A stretch of DNA of 64,000 nt, taken from assembly GCA_022821275.1 (NCBI GenBank), contig JAJEDY010000006.1, positions 1 to 64,000 on the forward strand. The letters run 5' to 3'. A program made the position numbers and the translations under genes. Below the pieces are notes generated by a model. It was not told the origin of the DNA. It ran no database searches and worked only from the letters and a program-made list of their open reading frames with translations. The stretch's first letter is position 1. The number at the start of each line of letters is the position of its first letter. The DNA is from Candidatus Latescibacterota bacterium (lineage in GTDB: Bacteria; Latescibacterota; UBA2968). Positions 16,612-24,756 of the stretch are shown here, piece after piece.

Positions 16612-16627
16612 TGCTAATTATTTCGCA
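16612..16627. promoter_or_regulatory. second copy of the 16-bp operator-like site
   Basis: Exact second copy of TGCTAATTATTTCGCA, 65 bases downstream of the first. The two sites flank the -35/-10 pair. Confidence 0.5.
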
Positions 16628-16686
16628 TAAATTTGTTGAAGCGATCAACTTTAATTGCGAGAAATGTGTAACGAAGGGAGAAACCG

Positions 16687-18357
16687 ATGCGTAAACAGAT
16701 TTTGTTCATTCTATCAACATTCGCGCTTTTGATGTATCCCCTGTCTCTTTTAGCACAGAATAGTACGGTGGGCGATCAAGCCCTTACCCCGGACTTTGAT
16801 GGGGATGGTCAGGTTGGCTTCCCCGACTTTTTGGCGTTTGCAGGTCAGTTTGGAGCACGTCAGGGGGACGGGCGTTATGATGCTAAGTATGATCTAGATG
16901 GCGATGGTGAAATTGGATTTTCCGATTTTCTGATTTTTAGCAGTAGCTTTGGCAAAAGCGGTAGCGAGGTGGTGCTTGTTGTCATTCCGGATGTAAATCT
17001 GCGTGCTGTTATTGAGGATAGCCTCGGCAAGGCGAGTGGTGCGCCGATCACAAGGGGTGATATGGCGAGTTTGACGCGCTTTGAGGCACGGAATACGAAG
17101 ATCAGGGATTTGAGTGGGCTTGAGTTTGCCACCCGTCTGACAAGCCTGAATTTTGGTGATGAGAGAGTGGATGGGCGTTATACCAACAGCAACGGCATCT
17201 CGGATCTTACACCCCTATCCGGCTTAACCAATCTGACATATCTGAATCTTTCCAGCAACAGGATCTGGGACCTCACGCCTCTATCGAGCTTGACCAGTCT
17301 GACATATCTGAATCTTTCCAGAAACAGGCTCACGGATATCATGCCCCTATCGGATTTGACCAGTCTGACTTATCTGTCTCTTGATCGCAACAGCATCATG
17401 GATATCACGCCCTTATCGAGCTTGACCAGTCTGAGAACACTGTATCTTCGCTACAACAGCATCACGGACCTCACGCCCTTATCCGGCTTGACCAGTCTGA
17501 GCGTACTGCTTCTTAACGAAAACAGCATCACGGACCTCACGCCCCTATCTGGCTTAACCAATCTGACAACACTGCTTCTTAACGAAAACAGCATCACGGA
17601 TATCACGTCCCTATCGGGTTTGACCAGTCTGAGAACACTGTTTCTTCGCTACAACAGCATCACGGATATCACGCCTTTATCAGGTTTGACCAGTCTGAGA
17701 ACACTGCTTCTTTCCTACAACAGCATCACGGACCTCACGCCCCTATCTGGCTTAACCAATCTGACAACACTGTGGCTTGACTTCAATCGCGACATCTCGG
17801 ACGCCACGCCCCTATCGGGTTTGACCAACCTGACAAGACTGTATCTTACCCGCAACAGGGTCTCAGATATCAGGCCTTTATCTGGCTTGACCAATCTGAC
17901 TTTTCTGTCTCTTGCTCGCACCAGTGTTACGGACCTCACACCCTTATCGGGTTTGACCAGCCTGACTTATCTGTCTCTTTACCGCAACAACGATATCACG
18001 GATATCGCACCTTTATCGAGCTTGACCAGTCTGGAGAGGCTGGTTCTTTATACCAACAACATCTCGGATGTGTCTGCGCTATCAGGATTGACTAAGCTGG
18101 AATGGCTACGTCTTTTCAACAATAGTATCTCGGATCTTTCGCCTCTGGTCGCAAACACGGGATTGGACAGTGGGGATTTGGTTGATTTACGGAATAATCC
18201 GTTGAGTACCATATCACAGGGAACGCATATCCCAGCCCTTCGGGACAGAGGGGTTGAGGTACATTGGGGCGCGTTGAAGCCTGCGGTGGCAGAGAAAGAA
18301 CAAGAGATACCCGATGAGATGATGGAATTGTTGGGGATTGAGGAAAGGAGAAACTGA
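16687..18357 (+). CDS. secreted EF-hand (dockerin-like) and leucine-rich-repeat protein, copy 2
   Basis: 556 residues with the same plan as copy 1: signal peptide (1-23), two EF-hand loops (DFDGDGQVGF and DLDGDGEIGF), LRR N-cap (IPDVNLRAVIEDSLGKA), 14 repeats of the variant LTPLSGLTxLxxLxLxxNxITD, and a C-cap with NPLSTIS and THIPAL. The first roughly 150 residues are nearly identical to copy 3, suggesting duplication or gene conversion. Its own promoter lies at 16571-16599. The TGA overlaps the next ATG as TGATG, so copy 3 is probably translated by re-initiation. Ligand unknown. Confidence 0.9.
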   Translation: MRKQILFILSTFALLMYPLSLLAQNSTVGDQALTPDFDGDGQVGFPDFLAFAGQFGARQGDGRYDAKYDLDGDGEIGFSDFLIFSSSFGKSGSEVVLVVIPDVNLRAVIEDSLGKASGAPITRGDMASLTRFEARNTKIRDLSGLEFATRLTSLNFGDERVDGRYTNSNGISDLTPLSGLTNLTYLNLSSNRIWDLTPLSSLTSLTYLNLSRNRLTDIMPLSDLTSLTYLSLDRNSIMDITPLSSLTSLRTLYLRYNSITDLTPLSGLTSLSVLLLNENSITDLTPLSGLTNLTTLLLNENSITDITSLSGLTSLRTLFLRYNSITDITPLSGLTSLRTLLLSYNSITDLTPLSGLTNLTTLWLDFNRDISDATPLSGLTNLTRLYLTRNRVSDIRPLSGLTNLTFLSLARTSVTDLTPLSGLTSLTYLSLYRNNDITDIAPLSSLTSLERLVLYTNNISDVSALSGLTKLEWLRLFNNSISDLSPLVANTGLDSGDLVDLRNNPLSTISQGTHIPALRDRGVEVHWGALKPAVAEKEQEIPDEMMELLGIEERRN

Positions 18358-19898
18358 TGCGTAAACAGATTTTGTTCATTCTATCAACATTCGCGCTTTT
18401 GATGTATCCGCTGCCTCTTTCGGCGCAGAATAGTACGGTGGGCGATCAAGACCTTACTCCGGACTTTGATGGGGACGGTCAGGTTGGTTTCTCCGACTTT
18501 TTGGCGTTTGCAGGTCAGTTTGGAGCACGTCAGGGGGATGAGCGTTATGATGCCAGATACGATCTGGATGGCGACGGTGAAATTGGATTTTCCGATTTTC
18601 TGATTTTTAGCAGCAGTTTTGGCAAAAGTGGTGACGAGGCGGCGCCTGTTGACATTCCAGATGCGAAGCTGCGCGCTGTTATTGAGGATAGTCTCGGCAA
18701 GGCGAGCGGTGCGCCGATCACGCGGGATGAGATGGCGACTTTGACGCGCCTTAGGGCACGGAATGCAAACGTCAGGGATTTGACCGGGCTTGAGTTTGCC
18801 ACCCGTCTGATATTGCTGGATTTTGGTGATGAGATAGTGGAAGGACGTTATGCCAACAGCAACAGCATCTCGGATTTTTCGCCCTTATCAGACTTAACCA
18901 ACCTGATATATCTGAATCTTTCCGGCAACAGAATCTCGGACCTCACGCCTTTATCGGGTTTGACCAATCTGACATATCTGAGTCTTTCCCGCAACAGGCT
19001 CACGGATCTCACGCCTTTATCGGGTTTGACCAGCCTGGAATGGCTGTTTCTTACCGACAACAACATCCTGGATATCACGCCTTTATCGGGTTTGACCAAT
19101 CTGGGATTGCTGTGGCTTTACAACAACAGTATTTCGGATGTCACGCCTCTATCTGGCATGACCCATCTGGAGAGGCTGTATCTTTTCTTTAACAACATCT
19201 CGGACGTTACGCCTCTATCGGGCTTGACCAGTCTGAAACGGCTGTATCTTCACAACAACAGTATCTCGGACCTCACGCCTCTATCGGGTATGACCAGCCT
19301 GGAGAGGCTGTATCTTCACAACAACAGTATCTCGGATATCACGCCTTTATCGGGTTTGACCAACCTGACATATCTGCGGCTTCACTATAACACCATCACG
19401 GATATCACGCCTTTATCGGGTTTGACCAACCTGACATATCTGCAGCTTTCCTTCAATCCAAACATCTCGGACGCCACGCCTTTATCGGGTTTGACCAACC
19501 TGACAACACTGTCTCTTACCCGCACCAGTATCTCAGACGCTACGTTCCTATCGGGTTTAACCAATCTGATAACACTGTCTCTTGCCCGCACCAGCATTTC
19601 GGATCTTAAACCCTTATCTGGCTTGACTAATCTGACAAATCTGGCTGTTTATCGCAACAGTAGTATCTCGGATCTTTCGCCCTTATCGGGTTTGACCGGT
19701 CTGGAGAGGCTGATTCTTTACGCCAACGGCATCTCGGACCTTTCGCCTCTGGTTGTAAATACGGGATTGGGTAATGGAGATTGGGTTGATGTACGGGGTA
19801 ATCCGTTGAGTACCATATCATACAGGACGCATATCCCAGCCCTTCAGGAGAGAGGGGTTGTTGTGCGTTCTGAGAGCACATGGAGGCCGGACAATTGA
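18357..19898 (+). CDS. secreted EF-hand (dockerin-like) and leucine-rich-repeat protein, copy 3
   Basis: 513 residues. Signal peptide, EF-hand pair (DFDGDGQVGFSDF, DLDGDGEIGFSDF), N-cap (IPDAKLRAVIEDSLGKA), 13 LRRs and a C-cap ending TWRPDN. Starts at the A of a TGATG junction with copy 2 and ends in a second TGATG junction with copy 4, so the last three copies form one transcription and translation unit. Exposed positions of the repeats (the x residues of LxxLxLxxN) differ from copies 1 and 2, while the framework is constant, as expected for binding surfaces that diversify. Confidence 0.9.
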   Translation: MRKQILFILSTFALLMYPLPLSAQNSTVGDQDLTPDFDGDGQVGFSDFLAFAGQFGARQGDERYDARYDLDGDGEIGFSDFLIFSSSFGKSGDEAAPVDIPDAKLRAVIEDSLGKASGAPITRDEMATLTRLRARNANVRDLTGLEFATRLILLDFGDEIVEGRYANSNSISDFSPLSDLTNLIYLNLSGNRISDLTPLSGLTNLTYLSLSRNRLTDLTPLSGLTSLEWLFLTDNNILDITPLSGLTNLGLLWLYNNSISDVTPLSGMTHLERLYLFFNNISDVTPLSGLTSLKRLYLHNNSISDLTPLSGMTSLERLYLHNNSISDITPLSGLTNLTYLRLHYNTITDITPLSGLTNLTYLQLSFNPNISDATPLSGLTNLTTLSLTRTSISDATFLSGLTNLITLSLARTSISDLKPLSGLTNLTNLAVYRNSSISDLSPLSGLTGLERLILYANGISDLSPLVVNTGLGNGDWVDVRGNPLSTISYRTHIPALQERGVVVRSESTWRPDN

Positions 19899-21373
19899 TG
19901 CGTAAACAGGTTCTGTTTATTCTGTCAATACTTGCGCTTTTGATATACCCCCTGTCTCTTTCGGCGCAAAGTAGCTTTTCTCTCTCGCTGGATGTGGATA
20001 GCGCGGCGGGCGATCAAGCCGTCACGTCTCTCAATGTGTCCGCTGATCAAATTGTCGCCATTCAGATTTTCGGCACAGGTATTCAGAATGCGAATGGCCT
20101 TGCTGCGCGCTTTGAATACGACGCGAGTCAGATTGTGTATGAGGACTTTGATGTGGGCGATGTGTTGCCCAATGCTCAGGCACTGCCAGAGCGAGGTACA
20201 GGTTTTGTCGAGATAGGTATTGCATCTTTGGGTGGTCGTGCAACTGCCGATGGTGGTCTGGTGGGCACGGTTCGCTTTCGCGCCACGGCTGCGTTTTCGG
20301 GTACAGCGATTCGGTTGGTGCGTGCAGAACTCAGTCGGGGTGGACAATTTGAGATTGTAACCCTGAATACGCGCGTTGAGTTACCGTTTCAATCTCTTAC
20401 GTCGGACTTCGACGGCGATGGGAGGGTAGGCTTTGCCGATTTTTTGGCATTTGCGGGTCAGTTTGGGGCGTGTCAGGGTGATGGGAGATATGAAGCGCAG
20501 TATGATCTGGATAGCGATGGTGCGATTGGTTTTGGCGATTTTCTGCTCTTTAGCAATAGCTTTGGTAAAGAGGCCGGTGGTGGTAGTGAGGAGACTCAGG
20601 TTACCATACCAGATGCAAGCCTGCGCGCGGCAATTGAAGCTGCACTGGGCAAGGCGAGCGGGGCGTTGATCACGCGAGCAGAGATGGCGAGTTTGACACG
20701 TCTTGAGGCATCGGATTCGGATATTCGCGATTTAACCGGACTCAAATTTGCAACCGGTCTGACAAATTTGGACCTCGGCACGGAATTCGTGTCTCGTGTG
20801 GGTTATGTTAATAGTAACCATATTTCCGATTTTTCGCTTCTATCGGGCTTGACCAACCTGACAAGGCTGGATCTCGGCGGCAACTCAATCTCAGATCTTT
20901 CTGCACTATCTGGTGCTATATCAGGCTTGCCCAATCTGGAACGGCTGATTCTTGACACCAACAGCATCTCGGATGTGTCTGCAATCTCAGGATTTACCAG
21001 GCTGAGAGTGTTGCTTCTTTACAACAACAACATCTCCGACCTCTCGCCCCTGTCGGGCTTGACCAATCTGGAACAGCTATATCTTGAAAACAACAGCATC
21101 TCAGATGTGTCCTCACTGTCCGGCTTGCCCAATCTGGAATGGCTGTTTCTTCACAGCAACAGCATGTCTGATGTGTCTTCACTGTCGGGCTTGACCAGTC
21201 TGAGAACGCTGAATCTTGACAACAACAGCATCTCGAACATCACACCTCTGTCGGGCTTGACCAGCCTGACATCACTGCTTCTTTCCGCCAACAACATCTC
21301 GGATATATCTGCACTATCCGGCTTGAACAGCCTGCTATCGCTGAGTATTTTCAGAAACAACATCAGGGATTGA
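19898..21373 (+). CDS. secreted cohesin-like, dockerin-like and LRR protein, copy 4, lacking the C-cap
   Basis: 491 residues from ATG 19898 (TGATG junction; the earlier ATG at 19880 has no ribosome-binding site). Signal peptide, then a module found in none of the other copies: residues about 25-163 resemble a cohesin fold (VAIQIFGTGI...GLAARFEYDASQIVY...GLVGTVRFRA). It is followed by the EF-hand pair (DFDGDGRVGFADF, DLDSDGAIGFGDF), the LRR N-cap and only eight LRRs. It stops at IFRNNIRD without the C-cap shared by the other three, so it appears truncated at the 3' end. Carrying both cohesin-like and dockerin-like modules, it could link the other proteins. Confidence 0.85.
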   Translation: MRKQVLFILSILALLIYPLSLSAQSSFSLSLDVDSAAGDQAVTSLNVSADQIVAIQIFGTGIQNANGLAARFEYDASQIVYEDFDVGDVLPNAQALPERGTGFVEIGIASLGGRATADGGLVGTVRFRATAAFSGTAIRLVRAELSRGGQFEIVTLNTRVELPFQSLTSDFDGDGRVGFADFLAFAGQFGACQGDGRYEAQYDLDSDGAIGFGDFLLFSNSFGKEAGGGSEETQVTIPDASLRAAIEAALGKASGALITRAEMASLTRLEASDSDIRDLTGLKFATGLTNLDLGTEFVSRVGYVNSNHISDFSLLSGLTNLTRLDLGGNSISDLSALSGAISGLPNLERLILDTNSISDVSAISGFTRLRVLLLYNNNISDLSPLSGLTNLEQLYLENNSISDVSSLSGLPNLEWLFLHSNSMSDVSSLSGLTSLRTLNLDNNSISNITPLSGLTSLTSLLLSANNISDISALSGLNSLLSLSIFRNNIRD

Positions 21374-21470
21374 GGAGTGGGAGGCTGGCGATTATATTTT
21401 TCGCAGGTGGATGGAGGAGGACGTGATCAGCTCAAAATGAGTGTCTTGATAAAAAATTGCTAAAATGAAA

Positions 21471-21502
21471 AGAGCGAGTCCTTTTTGACTCGCTCTTTTT
21501 TT
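21471..21502. terminator. bidirectional rho-independent terminator
   Basis: A perfect 10-bp stem, AGAGCGAGTC / GACTCGCTCT, with a five- to six-base loop, followed by a T run on the plus strand and preceded by an A-rich run that serves the minus strand. It lies between the convergent LRR cluster and TIM-barrel gene and can end both transcripts. Confidence 0.9.
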
Positions 21503-21520
21503 GTCGATAAATTGACGCGA

Positions 21521-22270
21521 TTACCCGGCTAATGCACGCATGGTTTCGACGCATCGGGTTAAAGCGGGTACGGGGTTTTCGACGTCGGCTTCGTATTCGA
21601 TGACGGCCATGCCGTCAAAGCCGCCTTTTTCGAGGCCCGCGACAAAACCCGGGAGGTCGAGCGTGCCTTCGCCGACGACGGTGTCATGCCATTGACCGTT
21701 GGGGTCAAAGACGAAGTCTTTGTAGTGGATGCCGTAGATTTGTCCAGCGAAATCTTCTGCCCATTTGACGGGGTTGCCCTGACGGGGACCGATTTGCAAG
21801 GCCCAGGCTGTGTCGATGCACAGGCCAATTTCGGGCGCGCCGAGGCCGATGAGGTGTTTGAGTACGCCGGGTTGGCCACCAAAGTGATATCCGCCGTGAC
21901 AGTGGATGCCCACGCGTATGCCGTATTCCCGGCTCCAGGCGCGTACTTGTGTGATGGCTTTGGGATAGGATTCGAGCTGGAAGTGACAGGAGATGTGTTT
22001 GGCGCCTGCGATGGCGGCGCATTCAAAGTAGGATTTTTCAGCGGGGTCACCCGTGAAGGTTTGTACGCCGATGGAGATGACGGAGACACTCGCGTCGTTG
22101 TAGGTTTTGACGATGTCTTTCCAGGCGTCGGGGTTTTTGAAGTCGGCGTGAGCCTGGCAGACTTCGATTTTGTCGAGGCCGATGTCTTTTACTTTTTGGG
22201 CGACGGCGGCGTTGTCTTTGAAGTAGCGAAAGCAAAAACTTTGGACGCCGTAATCCAGTGCTGCACTCAT
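21521..22270 (-). CDS. sugar phosphate isomerase/epimerase (xylose-isomerase-like TIM barrel)
   Basis: 249 residues from the ATG at 22268-22270, preceded by AAGGAG. Marks of the family are LDKIEVCQAHADF, GIHCHGGYHFGG, IGLCIDTAWALQIG, IYGIHYKDFVF and VIEYEAD, carrying the metal-binding His, Asp and Glu. It is only distantly similar to the gene at 11689-12462. Its chemistry is probably isomerisation or epimerisation of a sugar-like compound. It lies downstream of the nucleoside hydrolase on the same strand (34 bases), and the two could handle a ribose-containing metabolite together. Confidence 0.88.
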   Translation of the reverse strand: MSAALDYGVQSFCFRYFKDNAAVAQKVKDIGLDKIEVCQAHADFKNPDAWKDIVKTYNDASVSVISIGVQTFTGDPAEKSYFECAAIAGAKHISCHFQLESYPKAITQVRAWSREYGIRVGIHCHGGYHFGGQPGVLKHLIGLGAPEIGLCIDTAWALQIGPRQGNPVKWAEDFAGQIYGIHYKDFVFDPNGQWHDTVVGEGTLDLPGFVAGLEKGGFDGMAVIEYEADVENPVPALTRCVETMRALAG

Positions 22271-22304
22271 GTAAAACTCCTTGTGTTGGGTTGTGTGTGA
22301 CAAT

Positions 22305-23219
22305 CTAACCAGCTTTTTCCAGTTTTTTGAATACGTCGGCGAAGATGGCGTTGCGGTTGAGTTGCGTGGCTACGCGCATGAAGTGCCGACTGGGGTCATG
22401 GCTCCAGGTTATTTGATCGGTGAGTATGGGGCTGTGTACGAGTTGGGTTGTGACCCAGTTTGGGTTGACGAGATAAGCGGTGGTCGAGAGGTCCCAGATT
22501 TCTTTTGCCCATGCGTAGTGGTTTTTGTGATAGCCGCGAACGGTTTCGGTGAGGAAATCGCCTATGGTGCTTTTGCCCGCGACATGGGTTTCGAGCTCGG
22601 GCAATGTGGTGAGGAGGTGAGAGGCGACATTGCGACAGGGGATCTGGACGAGGGGGACGCCGCTGTCGAAGATGATGCGCGCGGCGAGGATGTCTTGTCG
22701 CAGGTTAAATTCGAGGGTGTTGGCCCAGCTGTGTTCGTGCCCGCCGAGCCAGACGACGACGATGCGTTTGATGATTTCGGGTTCGAGGAGGATGGCGGAG
22801 GCTACGTTGGTGATGGCGCCGATGGCCGCGACGTAGAGTGGGTCATGAGATGCCAAGGCTTTGTCGATGAGGTCGCGTACGGCGTCGTTGTCCTGCGGTG
22901 TGTCTGGTGCTGTGAGATAGTTTGTGGAGCCGCGAAATACGAGGTTGTCGTTGGGGATGTTGAGGCGGTTGAGGAGACGGAGGATTTCGTCGTAGCTTCG
23001 TTCCATGCCGTCGCCCGGTCCGCTGGCGCGCTGGTTGTGAAAGGGCGCGGCGTAGATGGCTTCAACCGAGATTTTCTCGGGGGATAAGAGCGCGTGCGCC
23101 ACGGCGAATTGATCATCGACTTCGTTATATGTGTCCGTGTCGAGCACCACGCGCACTTTGCCTGATGGCGGTGCTAATCTGTCAATGCGCTGGGCGTGTG
23201 TGAGGGTGGGGAAGTTCAT
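22305..23219 (-). CDS. nucleoside hydrolase family protein
   Basis: 304 residues. The calcium-binding signature is DTDTYNEVDDQFA, with Asp27, Asp29, Asp35 and Asp36 in the DxDxxxxxDD arrangement of inosine-uridine-preferring nucleoside hydrolases. Further marks are YVAAIGAITNVASAI and VVWLGGHEH. The C-terminal metal Asp is expected near EIWDLSTTAYLVNPNW. It hydrolyses the N-glycosidic bond of ribonucleosides or related compounds in the cytoplasm. The leader lacks a clear ribosome-binding site, so the start is less certain. Confidence 0.88.
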   Translation of the reverse strand: MNFPTLTHAQRIDRLAPPSGKVRVVLDTDTYNEVDDQFAVAHALLSPEKISVEAIYAAPFHNQRASGPGDGMERSYDEILRLLNRLNIPNDNLVFRGSTNYLTAPDTPQDNDAVRDLIDKALASHDPLYVAAIGAITNVASAILLEPEIIKRIVVVWLGGHEHSWANTLEFNLRQDILAARIIFDSGVPLVQIPCRNVASHLLTTLPELETHVAGKSTIGDFLTETVRGYHKNHYAWAKEIWDLSTTAYLVNPNWVTTQLVHSPILTDQITWSHDPSRHFMRVATQLNRNAIFADVFKKLEKAG

Positions 23220-23246
23220 GGATATTTTATTTTTTAAGTGGTTCAG

Positions 23247-23618
23247 CTAAGGTGCCGCCTGGATAGCGACACGGCCACCGTCCTTAACTTGAATGTGCAG
23301 ATCATAACCATTGAGTAAAGCCATTCCCACGAGCGGTGTTGTATCCACCGCGTCTGTCTCAACATATCTTGGCTGGCCATCCCACAGCACTGTGGCACCG
23401 TAGATATCGAAGATGTCTTCAGTGCCATTGGCTAATATTGCTCGGCCACGACTCAGGCGGGTCAGTCCCAGTGTTGTGATAAGAATGGGAGGCAATGTGA
23501 GGAAACCGTTGAAACCCGTATCGATGACGGCGTTAACCTCGCGTTCCTGTCCTGTCGGGCCTTGTACTAAAAGATGAATAACTGCTTCATAGTCGGGATT
23601 GACAATGCCCGTGATCAT
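23247..23618 (-). CDS. clan AA aspartic protease-like protein (retropepsin fold)
   Basis: 123 residues from an ATG that overlaps the stop of the upstream gene (ATGA), chosen over a longer frame starting at 23681. The active-site motif is AVIDTGFNGFLTLP, with Asp33-Thr-Gly, followed by the family pattern of beta strands (RAILANGTEDIFDIYGATV) and a late GMALLNGYDL. A single DTG and about 120 residues fit a retropepsin-like monomer that would act as a dimer. No signal peptide. Substrate unknown; tight coupling to a 91-residue partner suggests they work together. Confidence 0.82.
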   Translation of the reverse strand: MITGIVNPDYEAVIHLLVQGPTGQEREVNAVIDTGFNGFLTLPPILITTLGLTRLSRGRAILANGTEDIFDIYGATVLWDGQPRYVETDAVDTTPLVGMALLNGYDLHIQVKDGGRVAIQAAP

Positions 23619-23890
23619 GGAACCCTCTTCAGGGGGCGTCCGCCAATACGATGCAGTGCACGATGACCAACGCGTACGCACCAGATTTCAGCTTTGGGAT
23701 ATTGCTTAAGGAGACGCTCTGATGCAGCAAGGGCATTATCGGCAATGATATAGCTTTCAGTGTCAATGTCGATGGCAACGACTTTCCCGTAGTGTGTTGT
23801 TTCCACATGGGGACGGATAGCGCGCTCGTATATTTCATCGCCACGCCGCGCTGTTTCCTCGGCTGAATAGCGAGATTGATAGGTTGGCAT
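23615..23890 (-). CDS. conserved 91-residue protein coupled to the aspartic protease
   Basis: 91 residues, AGGAG before the ATG, and the TGA overlaps the protease ATG. The sequence runs as charged helix (YSAEETARRGDEIYERAI), two strands (KVVAIDIDTESYIIAD), helix (ALAASERLLKQY), and a final strand with VRVGHRALHRIG. I recall this type of protein beside clan AA proteases in cyanobacteria and Chloroflexi, but I do not know its function. It could be a regulator or substrate of the protease, or half of a two-gene module of toxin-antitoxin type. Confidence 0.72.
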   Translation of the reverse strand: MPTYQSRYSAEETARRGDEIYERAIRPHVETTHYGKVVAIDIDTESYIIADNALAASERLLKQYPKAEIWCVRVGHRALHRIGGRPLKRVP

Positions 23891-23932
23891 GGTAGTTCTC
23901 CTGAGAAATTTACTGTTTCGGAATAACTATCG

Positions 23933-24745
23933 CTACGCGAGTACGGCTACACCCTCGACATATTCCTCGAAGAGCGCGATGTCTTCTTTCATCATGTCGG
24001 GGTTGTCTTTGAGGAAGAAGCCGACGAGGGCTATGTCGTTTTCACGCATGGCTTTGCCCATGGTTTCGAAGGCTTCGAGGATGGGTTTGTTGCCGCCTGC
24101 GAAGACTTTGTAATGTACGACGGGGCAGGGGATGGTGGCGATGACGTCGAGCATTTTGGCGCGGTCTTCTTCGTCCCATTTTTCGTCTTCGTCACGGTGG
24201 TGCGCGCTGCGAGAGCGGTCCGTAGGATTGTAATAACTGCACATCTGGAAGTCGGGGTCGAGGTTGTCGCGTACCCATTCGTGTGCCGCGGGTTGATGGG
24301 CTGCAAATCCAGATGCGACGCCCGCATTGGACATGGTGTCGAGTGCTTCGTAAAAATTGTCCCACTGTTCTGTGGCGTACCAGTTATCGACCACGCCGCC
24401 GTGGATATAGGTGCCGCTTGCGCCCAGTTCGATGGATGCGCGGAGCCATTTGCGCCAGGCGTCGGGGTTGCCGCGTTCGATGCATACTTGTGCAAACCAC
24501 TGGATGTTGCCGCCTTCATTCCAGTATTCTTCGAGGAGTCCCATGATGTGGTCGTCGGTGCGCCCAAAGAAGGTGTTGATGCCGAGTTCTTCGGCCTGTC
24601 GCCAGGTGTCTTTGATGCGGCTGGGGGTGTAATAATCGGTCATTTCTTTGCTGCGTTCTCTGGTCTGGTGCGAAAACCCGCTGAACGGGTTGCCGCCAAT
24701 ACAGAGGCCCGAGACGCTGACGCCGCCTATGTTTGCATATCGCAT
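23933..24745 (-). CDS. aldo/keto reductase-like TIM-barrel protein, atypical
   Basis: 270 residues. The start resembles aldo/keto reductases (IGGVSVSGLCIGGNPFSGF, then TWRQAEELGINTFFGR), but the catalytic Asp-Tyr-Lys-His pattern and the usual NADPH-binding C-terminal motif are not evident. Mid-protein GASGTYIHGGVVDNWY and ending KEDIALFEEYVEGVAVLA are consistent with a TIM barrel. It may have lost redox activity. AAAGGAG precedes the ATG. It lies 11 bases downstream of the fumarase gene on the same strand. Confidence 0.62.
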   Translation of the reverse strand: MRYANIGGVSVSGLCIGGNPFSGFSHQTRERSKEMTDYYTPSRIKDTWRQAEELGINTFFGRTDDHIMGLLEEYWNEGGNIQWFAQVCIERGNPDAWRKWLRASIELGASGTYIHGGVVDNWYATEQWDNFYEALDTMSNAGVASGFAAHQPAAHEWVRDNLDPDFQMCSYYNPTDRSRSAHHRDEDEKWDEEDRAKMLDVIATIPCPVVHYKVFAGGNKPILEAFETMGKAMRENDIALVGFFLKDNPDMMKEDIALFEEYVEGVAVLA

Positions 24746-24756
24746 GTGTTGCTCCT

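Noticed and set aside
15533-21373. Regular repeats that could be taken for a CRISPR array
   Set aside because: The 66-bp period is in frame, translates to 22-residue LRRs and has no spacer-repeat structure.
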